NCBI GenBank assembly: GCA_026399435.1
Contig: JAPLQX010000049.1
Span: 1-50,935, forward strand
Reading direction: 5' to 3'
Origin: Rhodocyclales bacterium
GTDB lineage: Bacteria; Pseudomonadota; Gammaproteobacteria; Burkholderiales; Rhodocyclaceae
Length of the DNA stretch: 50,935 nt
The position numbers were made by a program, and so were the translations under genes. Shown piece by piece: positions 27,260-35,203 of this stretch. Position 1 is the stretch's first letter. Each line of letters begins with the position of its first letter. The notes beneath the pieces were generated by a model. That model was not told the DNA's origin and ran no database searches. It saw only the letters and a program-made list of their open reading frames with translations.

Positions 27260-28611
27260 GCGTCCTCGCCATCGGCCTGCTCTACGGCGCGGCGACGCTG
27301 CTGGTGATGCTTTCGGGCATGTCCATCGCCTTTGCGCTGGGTGGCGTGGCGCTGACCTTCATGTTCTTCTTCATGCCGGCGTCGAGCCTCGATACCGTGA
27401 CGCAGAACGTCTATGAAGAGCTCGCCAGCATCACGCTGCTTTCGATCCCGCTGTTCATCATGAAGGGCGCCGCGATCGGCAAGTCGGCCGCCGGCCGCGA
27501 CCTGTATCTGGCGTTGCATGCATGGATGCACCGCATCCCGGGCGGACTGGGCATCGCCAACGTTTTCGCCTGCGGCCTCTTCGCGGCGATGGCCGGGTCG
27601 AGCCCGGCGACCTGTTCCGCGATCGGCAGCGCCGGCATTCCCGAAATGCGCAGCCGCGGCTATTCGGGCGGCTTCGCCGCCGGCATCATCGCGGCCGGCG
27701 GTACGCTCGGCATCCTGCTGCCGCCGTCGATCACCATGATCCTCTATGCCGTCGCGGCGGAGCAGTCGCTGGGCCGCCTGTTCCTCGCCGGCATCGGTCC
27801 CGGCGTGCTGCTGGTGGTGCTGTTCTCGTTGTATGCGACCTGGCGCTACCGCGTCGAATACCGCGCCGCCGAAGTCAGCCACACCGCCGGCGGCGTCAAG
27901 TCGGCCTACCTCGGCCAGCATGTTTACAGCCTGCGCGAGAAAGTGGAAATGCTGCCGCGCGTGCTGCCTTTCGTCATCCTGCTGATCGGCGTCATGGTCG
28001 CGCTTTACGGCGGCTACGCCACGCCGTCGGAAACCGCCGGCCTCGGCGCGGTGCTGGCGCTGGTGCTGATCGCCGTGGTCTATGGCCTGTGGCGGCCGAC
28101 GCAGCTGGCGCCGATCCTGACCTCGACCCTGCGCGAATCGACCATGCTGATGTTCATCATCGGCATGTCGCTGCTCTATTCCTACGTCATGAGCTATCTG
28201 CACATCTCGCAAAGCGCGGCGGAGTGGATCGTCGGCCTCGCGCTGTCGAAGTGGCTGCTGCTGACGGTGATCCTGCTGCTGGTGTTGCTGCTCGGCTTCT
28301 TCCTGCCGCCGGTATCGATCATCCTGATGACCGCGCCGATCATCCTGCCACCGCTCAAGGCAGCGGGATTCGACCTGATCTGGTTCGGTGTGGTGATGAC
28401 CATCGTCATGGAGATGGGCCTGATCCATCCGCCGGTCGGGCTCAACATTTTCGTGATCAAGAACATCGCGCCCGACATACCGCTCAAGGACGTGATCTGG
28501 GGCGTGATGCCCTTCGTCGGCCTGATGCTCTTCGCCATTGTTCTCTGCTGCTTCCTGCCCGGCATCGCGACGGCCTTTCCCGACGCGGTGATGGGCATCT
28601 CGACCAAGTAA
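27256..28611 (+). CDS. matM: TRAP transporter large permease, DctM
   Basis: A 451-residue, roughly 12-helix ion-coupled permease. Family hallmarks are SIPLFIMKGAAIGKS, GSSPATCSAIGSAGIPEM, GGTLGILLPPSITMILY and EMGLIHPPVGLNIFVI. With DctP and DctQ it forms a sodium- or proton-driven carrier for carboxylates, here most likely malonate. It overlaps dctQ and is followed five bases later by the malonyl-CoA synthetase start. Confidence 0.95.
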   Translation: MSVLAIGLLYGAATLLVMLSGMSIAFALGGVALTFMFFFMPASSLDTVTQNVYEELASITLLSIPLFIMKGAAIGKSAAGRDLYLALHAWMHRIPGGLGIANVFACGLFAAMAGSSPATCSAIGSAGIPEMRSRGYSGGFAAGIIAAGGTLGILLPPSITMILYAVAAEQSLGRLFLAGIGPGVLLVVLFSLYATWRYRVEYRAAEVSHTAGGVKSAYLGQHVYSLREKVEMLPRVLPFVILLIGVMVALYGGYATPSETAGLGAVLALVLIAVVYGLWRPTQLAPILTSTLRESTMLMFIIGMSLLYSYVMSYLHISQSAAEWIVGLALSKWLLLTVILLLVLLLGFFLPPVSIILMTAPIILPPLKAAGFDLIWFGVVMTIVMEMGLIHPPVGLNIFVIKNIAPDIPLKDVIWGVMPFVGLMLFAIVLCCFLPGIATAFPDAVMGISTK

Positions 28612-28616
28612 TCGAC

Positions 28617-30212
28617 ATGAACCAGAACCTGTATTCGCTGCTGTCCGGCCATTTTCCGAAGAAGCCCGCCGCGCCGTGCATGATCCTGCCCGATGGCCGG
28701 GTGTGGACCTACGGCGACATCGAGCGCGCCTCGGGGCGCATGGCGAACCTGATCGTTGCACTCGGCCTCCAGCCCGGCGATCGCGTTGCGGCCCAGGTGG
28801 AAAAGACGCCCGAGGCGCTGGTGCTGTATCTGGCCGCGATTCGCGCCGGCATGGTGTTCCTGCCGCTGAACCCGGCCTATCAGCGCCACGAGCTGGAATA
28901 CTTTCTCAAGGACGCGAAGCCCGGCCTGTTCGTTTGCCGGCCGCAGATGCGCGCGTTGGCGGATGAACTGGCGGGCAAAGCCGGCGTGCCCAATGTGCTG
29001 GAGCTGGATGATGCCGGAAGCGGATCGCTGATCGCTGCGGCCGCGCCGCAAGCCGACGGCTTCGCCACGGTGACGAGGGAAGCTTCGGACCTTGCCGCGA
29101 TCCTGTACACCTCGGGCACCACCGGGCGCTCCAAGGGTGCGATGCTGACGCACGGCAACCTCGCGCACAACGCGAGGACGCTGCATTCGTATTGGCACTT
29201 CCGGCCCGGCGACGTGTTGTTGCACATGCTGCCCATCTTTCATGTGCATGGCCTCTTCGTGGCATGCCACTGCATCTTGCAGAACGGTTCGGCGATGTTC
29301 TTCGAGCCGAAGTTCGATGCCGCCCGCGCCATGAAACTGCTGCCGCAGGCTACCGTGTTCATGGGCGTGCCGACCTATTACGTGCGCCTGCTGCTCGATC
29401 CCGGCTTCGGCCGCGTTACCTGCCGCAATATCCGCTTGTTCGTGTCGGGTTCGGCGCCGCTGTTGAAGGAAACCTTCGACGAGTTCAAGGCGAGGAGCGG
29501 CCACACTATCCTCGAGCGCTACGGCATGACCGAGGGCGGCATGTTCACCTCGAATCCCTACGAGGCAGGTGAGAATGGGCGGCGCGGCGGCACCGTGGGC
29601 TTGCCGCTGCCGGGAACCGAGCTGCGAATAGTTATGCGAAGCGGTATCCCCGGGGACGGCGCTGGCTCGCTCTGCGTACCTGGGACTCCGCTTCGCGGGC
29701 AGGTAACGGCGGCAAAGCCCGGCGTCGTCGGCCACATCCAGGTCAAGGGCGACAATGTCTTCGTCGGTTACTGGGGCATGCCCGAAAAGACCCAAGAGGA
29801 ATTCACCGCCGACGGCTGGTTCAAGACCGGCGACATGGGCAGCCTGTCTGCCGATGGCTACGTGACGATCAGCGGCCGTTCCAAGGATCTGGTGATCACC
29901 GGCGGCCTCAACGTGTACCCCAAGGAAATCGAGGAACTGATCGACGCCATGCCCGGCGTGATGGAGTCCGCGGTGATCGGGCTGCCGCATCCCGATTTCG
30001 GCGAAGCGGTCACGGCCGTGGTGGTGCGGCAGAAGAATGCGGAAGGCAGAGCACTGACCGAGTCCGGTATCATCGCTGCCATCAAGGACAAGCTGGCTAA
30101 CTTCAAGGTGCCGAAGTGGGTGTATCTGGTCGACGAGCTGCCGCGCAACACCATGGGCAAGGTGCAGAAGAATATTTTGCGGAAAACCTATTCGCCGATG
30201 ACCAGCCGTTGA
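28617..30212 (+). CDS. matB: Malonyl-CoA synthetase, with an in-frame insertion
   Basis: ANL-superfamily enzyme that makes malonyl-CoA from malonate, ATP and CoA. The P-loop is YTSGTTGRSKG (164-174), the A5 motif ERYGMTEGGM and the A8 hinge GRSKDLVITGG, and the A10 lysine K515 is in NTMGKVQK. At 531 residues it is longer than usual (about 500). The excess is an insertion of about 29 residues (338-367) between GLPLPGTELR and VVGHIQVKG, which are adjacent in relatives. The insert begins with the 39-bp dispersed element and lies in the loop region before the C-terminal domain. It completes the malonate operon. Confidence 0.93.
   Translation: MNQNLYSLLSGHFPKKPAAPCMILPDGRVWTYGDIERASGRMANLIVALGLQPGDRVAAQVEKTPEALVLYLAAIRAGMVFLPLNPAYQRHELEYFLKDAKPGLFVCRPQMRALADELAGKAGVPNVLELDDAGSGSLIAAAAPQADGFATVTREASDLAAILYTSGTTGRSKGAMLTHGNLAHNARTLHSYWHFRPGDVLLHMLPIFHVHGLFVACHCILQNGSAMFFEPKFDAARAMKLLPQATVFMGVPTYYVRLLLDPGFGRVTCRNIRLFVSGSAPLLKETFDEFKARSGHTILERYGMTEGGMFTSNPYEAGENGRRGGTVGLPLPGTELRIVMRSGIPGDGAGSLCVPGTPLRGQVTAAKPGVVGHIQVKGDNVFVGYWGMPEKTQEEFTADGWFKTGDMGSLSADGYVTISGRSKDLVITGGLNVYPKEIEELIDAMPGVMESAVIGLPHPDFGEAVTAVVVRQKNAEGRALTESGIIAAIKDKLANFKVPKWVYLVDELPRNTMGKVQKNILRKTYSPMTSR
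29628..29666 (+). repeat. 39-bp dispersed element, copy in malonyl-CoA synthetase
   Basis: Starts ATAGTTATGCG, centre TCCCCGGGGA, ends GGCGCTGGC; read as IVMRSGIPGDGAG. It is the first part of a foreign stretch running to about 29720, whose remainder contains CTGGGACTCCGCTTCGCGGG and has no match to the other two copies. Confidence 0.8.
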
Positions 30213-30219
30213 GGCTGCC

Positions 30220-31122
30220 ATGCTGAATTTCCTGCCGGCACCGCTGATCGGCCTCATCGCCTCGGTATTGCTGGCTCTCAACGCGCTGTTCTGGGTCCCG
30301 ATCCTGCTGCTGTTCGCGATCGTCAAGCTGATCCTGCCGTTGAAGACCGTCCGCCTGCTGATCGATCCGGTGCTGGTGGCCATCGCCGAGACGTGGATAT
30401 CCTGCAACAGCGGCTGGATGGCCCTGACCCAGCGTACCGCCTGGGATGTCGAGGGCATCGCCGGGCTGGATCCGCACAACTGGTATCTGGTCAACTGCAA
30501 TCATCAGACCTGGGCCGACATCTTCGTGCTGCAGCACTTGTTCAACCGACGCATTCCGTTGCTCAAGTTCTTCATCAAGCAGCAGCTGAAGTGGGTGCCC
30601 GTCATGGGCCTGGCCTGGTGGGCGCTGGATTTTCCCTTCATGCGCCGCCATAGCGAGGAATACCTGAAGCTGCATCCGGAGATGCGCGGCAAGGACCAGG
30701 CGGCCACGCGCCGCGCCTGCGAAAAGTTCGCCCTGATCCCGACCAGCGTCATGAATTTTCTCGAAGGCACGCGCTTCACGCCGGCCAAGCACCAGCGCCA
30801 GCAATCACCCTACCGGCATCTGCTCAAGCCCAAGGCAGGCGGCATCGCGCTGGCGCTCAACGCCATGGGCGACCGCTTTCAGGCCATACTCGACGTCACC
30901 ATCGTTTATCCCGATGGCAAGCCGAATTTCTGGGAGTTCCTCTGCGGCAAGCTCAAACGGGTGATCGTGCGGGTGCAGAGCCTGCCGGTTCCCGAACAGC
31001 TGATGAAGAGCGACTACGCCGCTGACGCAGCAATGCGCGAAGCCTTCCAGCGCTGGGTGCAGCAATTGTGGCAGGACAAGGACGCGCAGATTGACCGGCT
31101 GCTGACGGAGGCAAAGACCTGA
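30220..31122 (+). CDS. PlsC-like acyltransferase (YihG type)
   Basis: A 300-residue membrane-associated acyltransferase of the 1-acylglycerol-3-phosphate type. The catalytic HX4D is H95-D100 in NHQTWADIF, motif II is FPFMRRH, motif III is FLEGTRFT (about 181-188) and motif IV is KAGGIALALNAM. An N-terminal helix pair anchors it. YihG-type members load lysophosphatidic acid with specific acyl chains. It starts seven bases after matB and is followed closely by DUF2721, so it may be in the same transcript, although its function is unrelated. Confidence 0.9.
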   Translation: MLNFLPAPLIGLIASVLLALNALFWVPILLLFAIVKLILPLKTVRLLIDPVLVAIAETWISCNSGWMALTQRTAWDVEGIAGLDPHNWYLVNCNHQTWADIFVLQHLFNRRIPLLKFFIKQQLKWVPVMGLAWWALDFPFMRRHSEEYLKLHPEMRGKDQAATRRACEKFALIPTSVMNFLEGTRFTPAKHQRQQSPYRHLLKPKAGGIALALNAMGDRFQAILDVTIVYPDGKPNFWEFLCGKLKRVIVRVQSLPVPEQLMKSDYAADAAMREAFQRWVQQLWQDKDAQIDRLLTEAKT

Positions 31123-31126
31123 CGCC

Positions 31127-31561
31127 ATGAATCCCAATCTCACCGACATCAGCCATGTCATACAGCTCGCGGTCGCGCCGGTCTTCCTGCTCACCGCGAT
31201 CGCGACGCTGATCAACGCCCTGAATACGCGGCTGGGCCGCATCGTCGATCGCCGGCGCGTGGTGCAGGAACGTCTGCACACGCGAGAGCCCGACGAGGCC
31301 GACGCCGCGAAGCTGGAGATCCGCCTGCTGGTGCGGCGCAGCCGGCTGGTGTATTACGCGATCTTCGGCGCCGTGCTCTCGGCGCTGCTGGTTTGCCTGG
31401 TGGTGGCCGGCGCCTTCCTCGGCGCGCTGCTTGGCGTCGATCTTGCGCGCAGCGTGGCGGCCTTGTTCATCGCCGCGATGGTGGCGATGATCGCGGCGCT
31501 CGGCCTGTTTCTGCGCGAGGTCTTCCTGGCGGTGCGTTCCGGTACGCACAACCAACCTTGA
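31127..31561 (+). CDS. DUF2721 membrane protein
   Basis: A 144-residue protein with the DUF2721 pattern: first helix ISHVIQLAVAPVFLLTAIATLI, then the basic NTRLGRIVDRRRVVQERL, then two more helices. Function is unknown. Its stop overlaps the TTG start of the SGNH hydrolase gene, so the two are probably coupled. Confidence 0.85.
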   Translation: MNPNLTDISHVIQLAVAPVFLLTAIATLINALNTRLGRIVDRRRVVQERLHTREPDEADAAKLEIRLLVRRSRLVYYAIFGAVLSALLVCLVVAGAFLGALLGVDLARSVAALFIAAMVAMIAALGLFLREVFLAVRSGTHNQP

Positions 31562-32295
31562 GCCTGCGCCACGCGCTGGCCACGATTGCTCTCGCGCCTG
31601 TGTTGCTGGCACAGGGTCGTCATGTCAGGCGCACGACGCCATCGCTGGCCGAGGCCGAGGGCGCGCGCGAAGGCGCGGCCGGCAGCGGGCCGCTGCTGCG
31701 CCTGCTGGTGGTTGGCGATTCGGCGGCCGCTGGTGTCGGCGCGCAGACGCAGGATGACGCATTGAGCGGGCGCCTCGTGGCCGGGCTGACGAATTCCTTC
31801 CATGTCAGATGGAAGCTCACGGCTTTTACCGGCGCGACCACCGCCGACATGCTGGACCATTTGCAACAGCAACCGGCGGAGGAGTTCGACGTGGTCGTCA
31901 CCTCGCTGGGCGTCAACGACGTCACCGGCCGCTGTTCGCTCGCGGACTGGCGCCGTGAGCAGGGCCAGTTCATCGCGCTGCTGGAGAACAAGTTCCGCGC
32001 GCGGCACATCCTCCTGAGCGGCCTGCCGCCGATGCACCGGTTTCCGGCGCTGCCGCAACCCCTGCGCTGGTACGTCGGCAGTCGCGCGCAGGATTTCGAC
32101 CGCGCACTGGCGCGCCTCGCCGACAATCAGTCGGGGTGCGAATTCGTCAGGCTCGGTTATGAGATGATGGATCCGCAGGCCATGGCGGCCGACGGTTTCC
32201 ACCCCGGGCCGGCGATCTATGAGCAGTGGGCGACGGAGATCGTGCGCCGCATCGTCGACCGCCTGCCGCAACTTTTCCCGGAGGACACAGCATGA
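31558..32295 (+). CDS. SGNH/GDSL-type hydrolase
   Basis: A 245-residue esterase-like protein. The nucleophile is in GDS (residues 53-55, LVVGDSAAAGVG), block III is the LGVND segment near 118-121 and the catalytic Asp-His pair is in DGFHPG. I set the start at TTG 31558 because it overlaps the upstream stop; the first 20 residues could form a short hydrophobic signal or anchor. Substrate is not known. The four-base overlap with the GST gene continues the tight operon. Confidence 0.82.
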   Translation: MSLRHALATIALAPVLLAQGRHVRRTTPSLAEAEGAREGAAGSGPLLRLLVVGDSAAAGVGAQTQDDALSGRLVAGLTNSFHVRWKLTAFTGATTADMLDHLQQQPAEEFDVVVTSLGVNDVTGRCSLADWRREQGQFIALLENKFRARHILLSGLPPMHRFPALPQPLRWYVGSRAQDFDRALARLADNQSGCEFVRLGYEMMDPQAMAADGFHPGPAIYEQWATEIVRRIVDRLPQLFPEDTA

Positions 32296-32987
32296 TCGAT
32301 CTCTACTACTGGACTACCCCGAACGGTCACAAGATCACGATGTTTCTCGAAGAGGCCGGCCAGCCCTACCGGATCGTGCCGATCAACATCGGCAAGGGCG
32401 ACCAGTTTGCGCCGGACTTCCTGAAGATTGCGCCGAACAACAGGATCCCGGCCATCGTCGATCACCAGCCTGCCGATGGCGGTCCGCAGATTTCCTTGTT
32501 CGAGTCGGGTGCCATCCTGCTTTACCTCGCGGACAAGACGAGTCGCTTCATCGCACCGGACCTGCGCGGCCGCACTGAAACCATCCAGTGGCTGTTCTGG
32601 CAGATGGGCGGCCTCGGGCCGATGGCGGGTCAGAACCACCACTTCACGCAGTACGCCCCCGAGCCGATTCCCTATGCCATCGAGCGCTACGTCAAGGAGA
32701 CGGCGCGGCTGTATGCCGTGCTGAACAAGCATCTGGCCGACCGCGAGTTCATCGCCGGCGCCTATTCGATCGCGGACATGGCCTGCTATCCGTGGATCGT
32801 GCCGCATGAACGGCAGCGCCAGAATATGGACGATTTTCCGAGCCTGAAGCGCTGGTTTGCGGCGATTGGCGAGCGCCCGGCTACGCAGCGCGCCTACGCG
32901 CTGGCAAAGCAGATCAATCCGGCGCCGGTGGTCAATGAAGATGCGAAACGCATCCTGTTCGGACAGGATGCAAAAACGGTGCGTTAG
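32292..32987 (+). CDS. Glutathione S-transferase-like protein, YfcG/Ure2 type
   Basis: A 231-residue protein with an N-terminal thioredoxin-like GST domain (MIDLYYWTTPNGHKITMFLEE) and an all-helical C-terminal domain (WLFWQMGGLGPMAGQNHHF, FIAGAYSIADMACYPW). The TTPNGHK stretch and the GPMAGQ motif are typical of YfcG and YghU, which have disulfide-reductase activity with glutathione. It is the last gene of the run from 30220, with a four-base overlap to its convergent neighbour. Confidence 0.92.
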   Translation: MIDLYYWTTPNGHKITMFLEEAGQPYRIVPINIGKGDQFAPDFLKIAPNNRIPAIVDHQPADGGPQISLFESGAILLYLADKTSRFIAPDLRGRTETIQWLFWQMGGLGPMAGQNHHFTQYAPEPIPYAIERYVKETARLYAVLNKHLADREFIAGAYSIADMACYPWIVPHERQRQNMDDFPSLKRWFAAIGERPATQRAYALAKQINPAPVVNEDAKRILFGQDAKTVR

Positions 32988-33787
32988 CCGCTCAGCAGGC
33001 CGTGCAGCATCTTCGTCGCCAGCAGCGCGAGAAAGCCGCCGAAGGCGCCCTTTAGATGCTTGACCGGCAGAGTATGGGCGAGCCGGGCACCAACCGGCGC
33101 CAACAGAAAGCTGATGGCGACGACGCCGATGAAGGCGGGTAGATAGATGTAGCCCAGCGAGAATTCCGGCAGGCCCGGCGTCTTCAGGCCGCTGATGATG
33201 TAGCCGATGGTGCCGGCCACGGCAATCGGAAAGCCCAGCGCCGAGGAGGTGCCGACCGCCTGGTGAATCACCACGTTGCAGAACACCATGAAGGGAATCG
33301 AGAGGAAGCCGCCGCCGGCCGCGACCAGGCTCGAGACCACGCCGATCAGCGTGCCGGCGATGACCATGCCGAAGCTTCCCGGCAACTGGCTGTGCGGCTT
33401 GGGCTTGAAGTCGAGCATCATCTGCAGCGAGGCGTAATAGACGATCGCGGTGAACACCATCGCCAGTGGCCGGGTCGGCACCCAGGTAGCGATGAAAGAG
33501 CCTCCCAGCGTGCCGACCATCAGTCCCGGCGCGAAGCTTTTCACGATATCCCAGCGCACGGCCCCGTGGCTGTGATGCGCGCGCATGCTGGAAATCGACG
33601 TCAGTACAATGGTCGCCATCGAGGTGCCGAGCGCCAGATGCATGCTGTGCTCGACCGGGAAGTCCTGCGCCGTGAACAGCATGAACAGCAGCGGCACGAT
33701 GGTCAGTCCGCCGCCGACGCCGAACAGTCCGGCGACGAAACCGGCGAACACGCCCAGCAGGGGATAGGCGAGCCACCAGACCGTCAT
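32984..33787 (-). CDS. TSUP (TauE/SafE) family permease
   Basis: A 267-residue inner membrane protein with about eight helices. The duplicated TSUP pattern is visible: GFVAGLFGVGGGLTIVPLL in the first half and IGVVSSLVAAGGGFLSIPF in the second. TSUP members export sulfur-containing or organic anions such as sulfite and sulfoacetate; the substrate here is unknown. The start at 33787 overlaps the stop of the EVE gene by four bases. Confidence 0.92.
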   Translation of the reverse strand: MTVWWLAYPLLGVFAGFVAGLFGVGGGLTIVPLLFMLFTAQDFPVEHSMHLALGTSMATIVLTSISSMRAHHSHGAVRWDIVKSFAPGLMVGTLGGSFIATWVPTRPLAMVFTAIVYYASLQMMLDFKPKPHSQLPGSFGMVIAGTLIGVVSSLVAAGGGFLSIPFMVFCNVVIHQAVGTSSALGFPIAVAGTIGYIISGLKTPGLPEFSLGYIYLPAFIGVVAISFLLAPVGARLAHTLPVKHLKGAFGGFLALLATKMLHGLLSG

Positions 33788-34254
33788 GCCCGCTCCTTCA
33801 TCAGCTTGCCGGTGATGAATTTCCATTCCGCCGGGTCCACCGGGGTGATCGACAGCCGGTTGCCGCGCTGGAGGATACGCATGTGGGCCAGCTCGGGACG
33901 CGCGCGCAGTTCGTCGAGGCCGACCAACCGCGTCTTCTTCACGATGCGCACATCGACATTCACCCAGCGCGGATTCTCGGGTGTGGACTTCGGGTCGAAG
34001 TAGTGGCTTTCGGGATCGAACTGGGTGCGATCCGGGTAGGCGAGCTGCGACACCTCGGCCAGTCCGGCGATGCCGGGCTCGGGGCAGGACGAATGGTAGA
34101 AGAGCACGCCGTCGCCGACCTTCATCTGGTCGCGCATGAAGTTGCGTGCCTGGTAGTTGCGCACGCCCCACCAGTCCACGGTCTTTTTCGGCATGGCCAG
34201 CACGTCGTCAATGCCCACCACCGTGGGTTCGGTCTTCATCAGCCAGTAACGCAT
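33784..34254 (-). CDS. EVE-domain protein
   Basis: A 156-residue protein consisting of one EVE domain (PUA-like fold): starts MRYWLMKTEP, then VDWWGVRNYQARNFMRDQMKVGDGVLFYHS and ITPVDPAEWKFI (quoted in parts: WWGVRNYQAR, GDGVLFYHS). EVE domains bind modified bases, so roles in modified RNA or DNA recognition are possible. The start lies 128 bases from the divergent FAH gene. Confidence 0.93.
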   Translation of the reverse strand: MRYWLMKTEPTVVGIDDVLAMPKKTVDWWGVRNYQARNFMRDQMKVGDGVLFYHSSCPEPGIAGLAEVSQLAYPDRTQFDPESHYFDPKSTPENPRWVNVDVRIVKKTRLVGLDELRARPELAHMRILQRGNRLSITPVDPAEWKFITGKLMKERA

Positions 34255-34382
34255 TTTGGACTATTTCCTTTCATCCCGAGTGTAAGCGAGCCTCGTTGGA
34301 TTTTGGATTTCTCATCGGCGATAATTCACCGGATTCGCAAAATTGACAATAATCGGCAGACGAGCCTTGAGGGAGAGCAGGA

Positions 34383-35150
34383 ATGAAGTGGTTGCGATTT
34401 ACCAGCAAGGGCAAGCCCGGTTTCGGCACGCTTGACGGCGATGCCGTTGCCATCTATTCGGGCGACATGTTCGGCGCTTGCCGTCCGACAGGAGAACACG
34501 TCGCTGCAGCAGATATCGAATGGCTGATACCTTGTGTTCCTGGCAAGATGATCGGCCTGTGGAACAACTTCCGCGCCGCCGCGGAAAAGAATGGCTGGGC
34601 GATTCCGGCCGAACCGCTGTATTTCCTCAAGGGCGCGAATTCCTATTGCGCCCATGGCCAGCCGATCGTTGCGCCGCGATCCTATGACGGGCGGGTGGTC
34701 TACGAAGGCGAACTGGCCGTCGTCATCGGCAAGACGGCAAGTCGCGTCACGGAGCAGGAGGCGCCCGCCCACATTTTTGGCTACGCCTGCGCCAATGATG
34801 TCACGGCTGTGGAACTGATTCAGTGCGACCCGAGCTTTCCGCAGTGGGCGCGTGCCAAGAGCTTCGATACTTTCGGTGTCTTCGGGCCGGTGATCGACAC
34901 CGCCTTCGATCCGGCCCGAGGTGACGTCGTCGCGCTGCTGAATGGCCGCGAGCGCCAGCGCTATCCGCTGGCCGACATGATCTTTCCGCCGGCCAGGCTG
35001 GTGTCGCTGATATCGCAGGACATGACGCTGTTCCCCGGCGACGTGATCCTGTGCGGTACCTCGCTCGGCGTGCTGCCGATGAAACCCGGCACCACCGTGG
35101 AGGTGACGATCGAAGGCATTGGAACGCTCGGCAACCGATACGAGGCATAA
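34383..35150 (+). CDS. Fumarylacetoacetate hydrolase (FAH) family protein
   Basis: A 255-residue metal-dependent enzyme. The metal ligands are in VYEGELAVVIG (two glutamates) and in YACANDVTAVE (aspartate), with SFDTFGVFGPVI and FPGDVILCGTSLGV as further landmarks. Family members hydrolyse or decarboxylate diketo acids, for example acylpyruvase, oxaloacetate decarboxylase or HpcE-type isomerase. Which one applies here is not decidable. GGGAG precedes the ATG. It converges with the OFA transporter gene. Confidence 0.88.
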   Translation: MKWLRFTSKGKPGFGTLDGDAVAIYSGDMFGACRPTGEHVAAADIEWLIPCVPGKMIGLWNNFRAAAEKNGWAIPAEPLYFLKGANSYCAHGQPIVAPRSYDGRVVYEGELAVVIGKTASRVTEQEAPAHIFGYACANDVTAVELIQCDPSFPQWARAKSFDTFGVFGPVIDTAFDPARGDVVALLNGRERQRYPLADMIFPPARLVSLISQDMTLFPGDVILCGTSLGVLPMKPGTTVEVTIEGIGTLGNRYEA

Positions 35151-35203
35151 GCGCGAGGCTCCCCGCCAGGGGCCGCTGGCGTCTCCCGCGCGAGTGAGTC
35201 GGA

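Noticed and set aside
28194..30500. 768-residue open frame antisense to matB
   Set aside because: Covers three well-supported genes on the other strand and shows no protein motifs.
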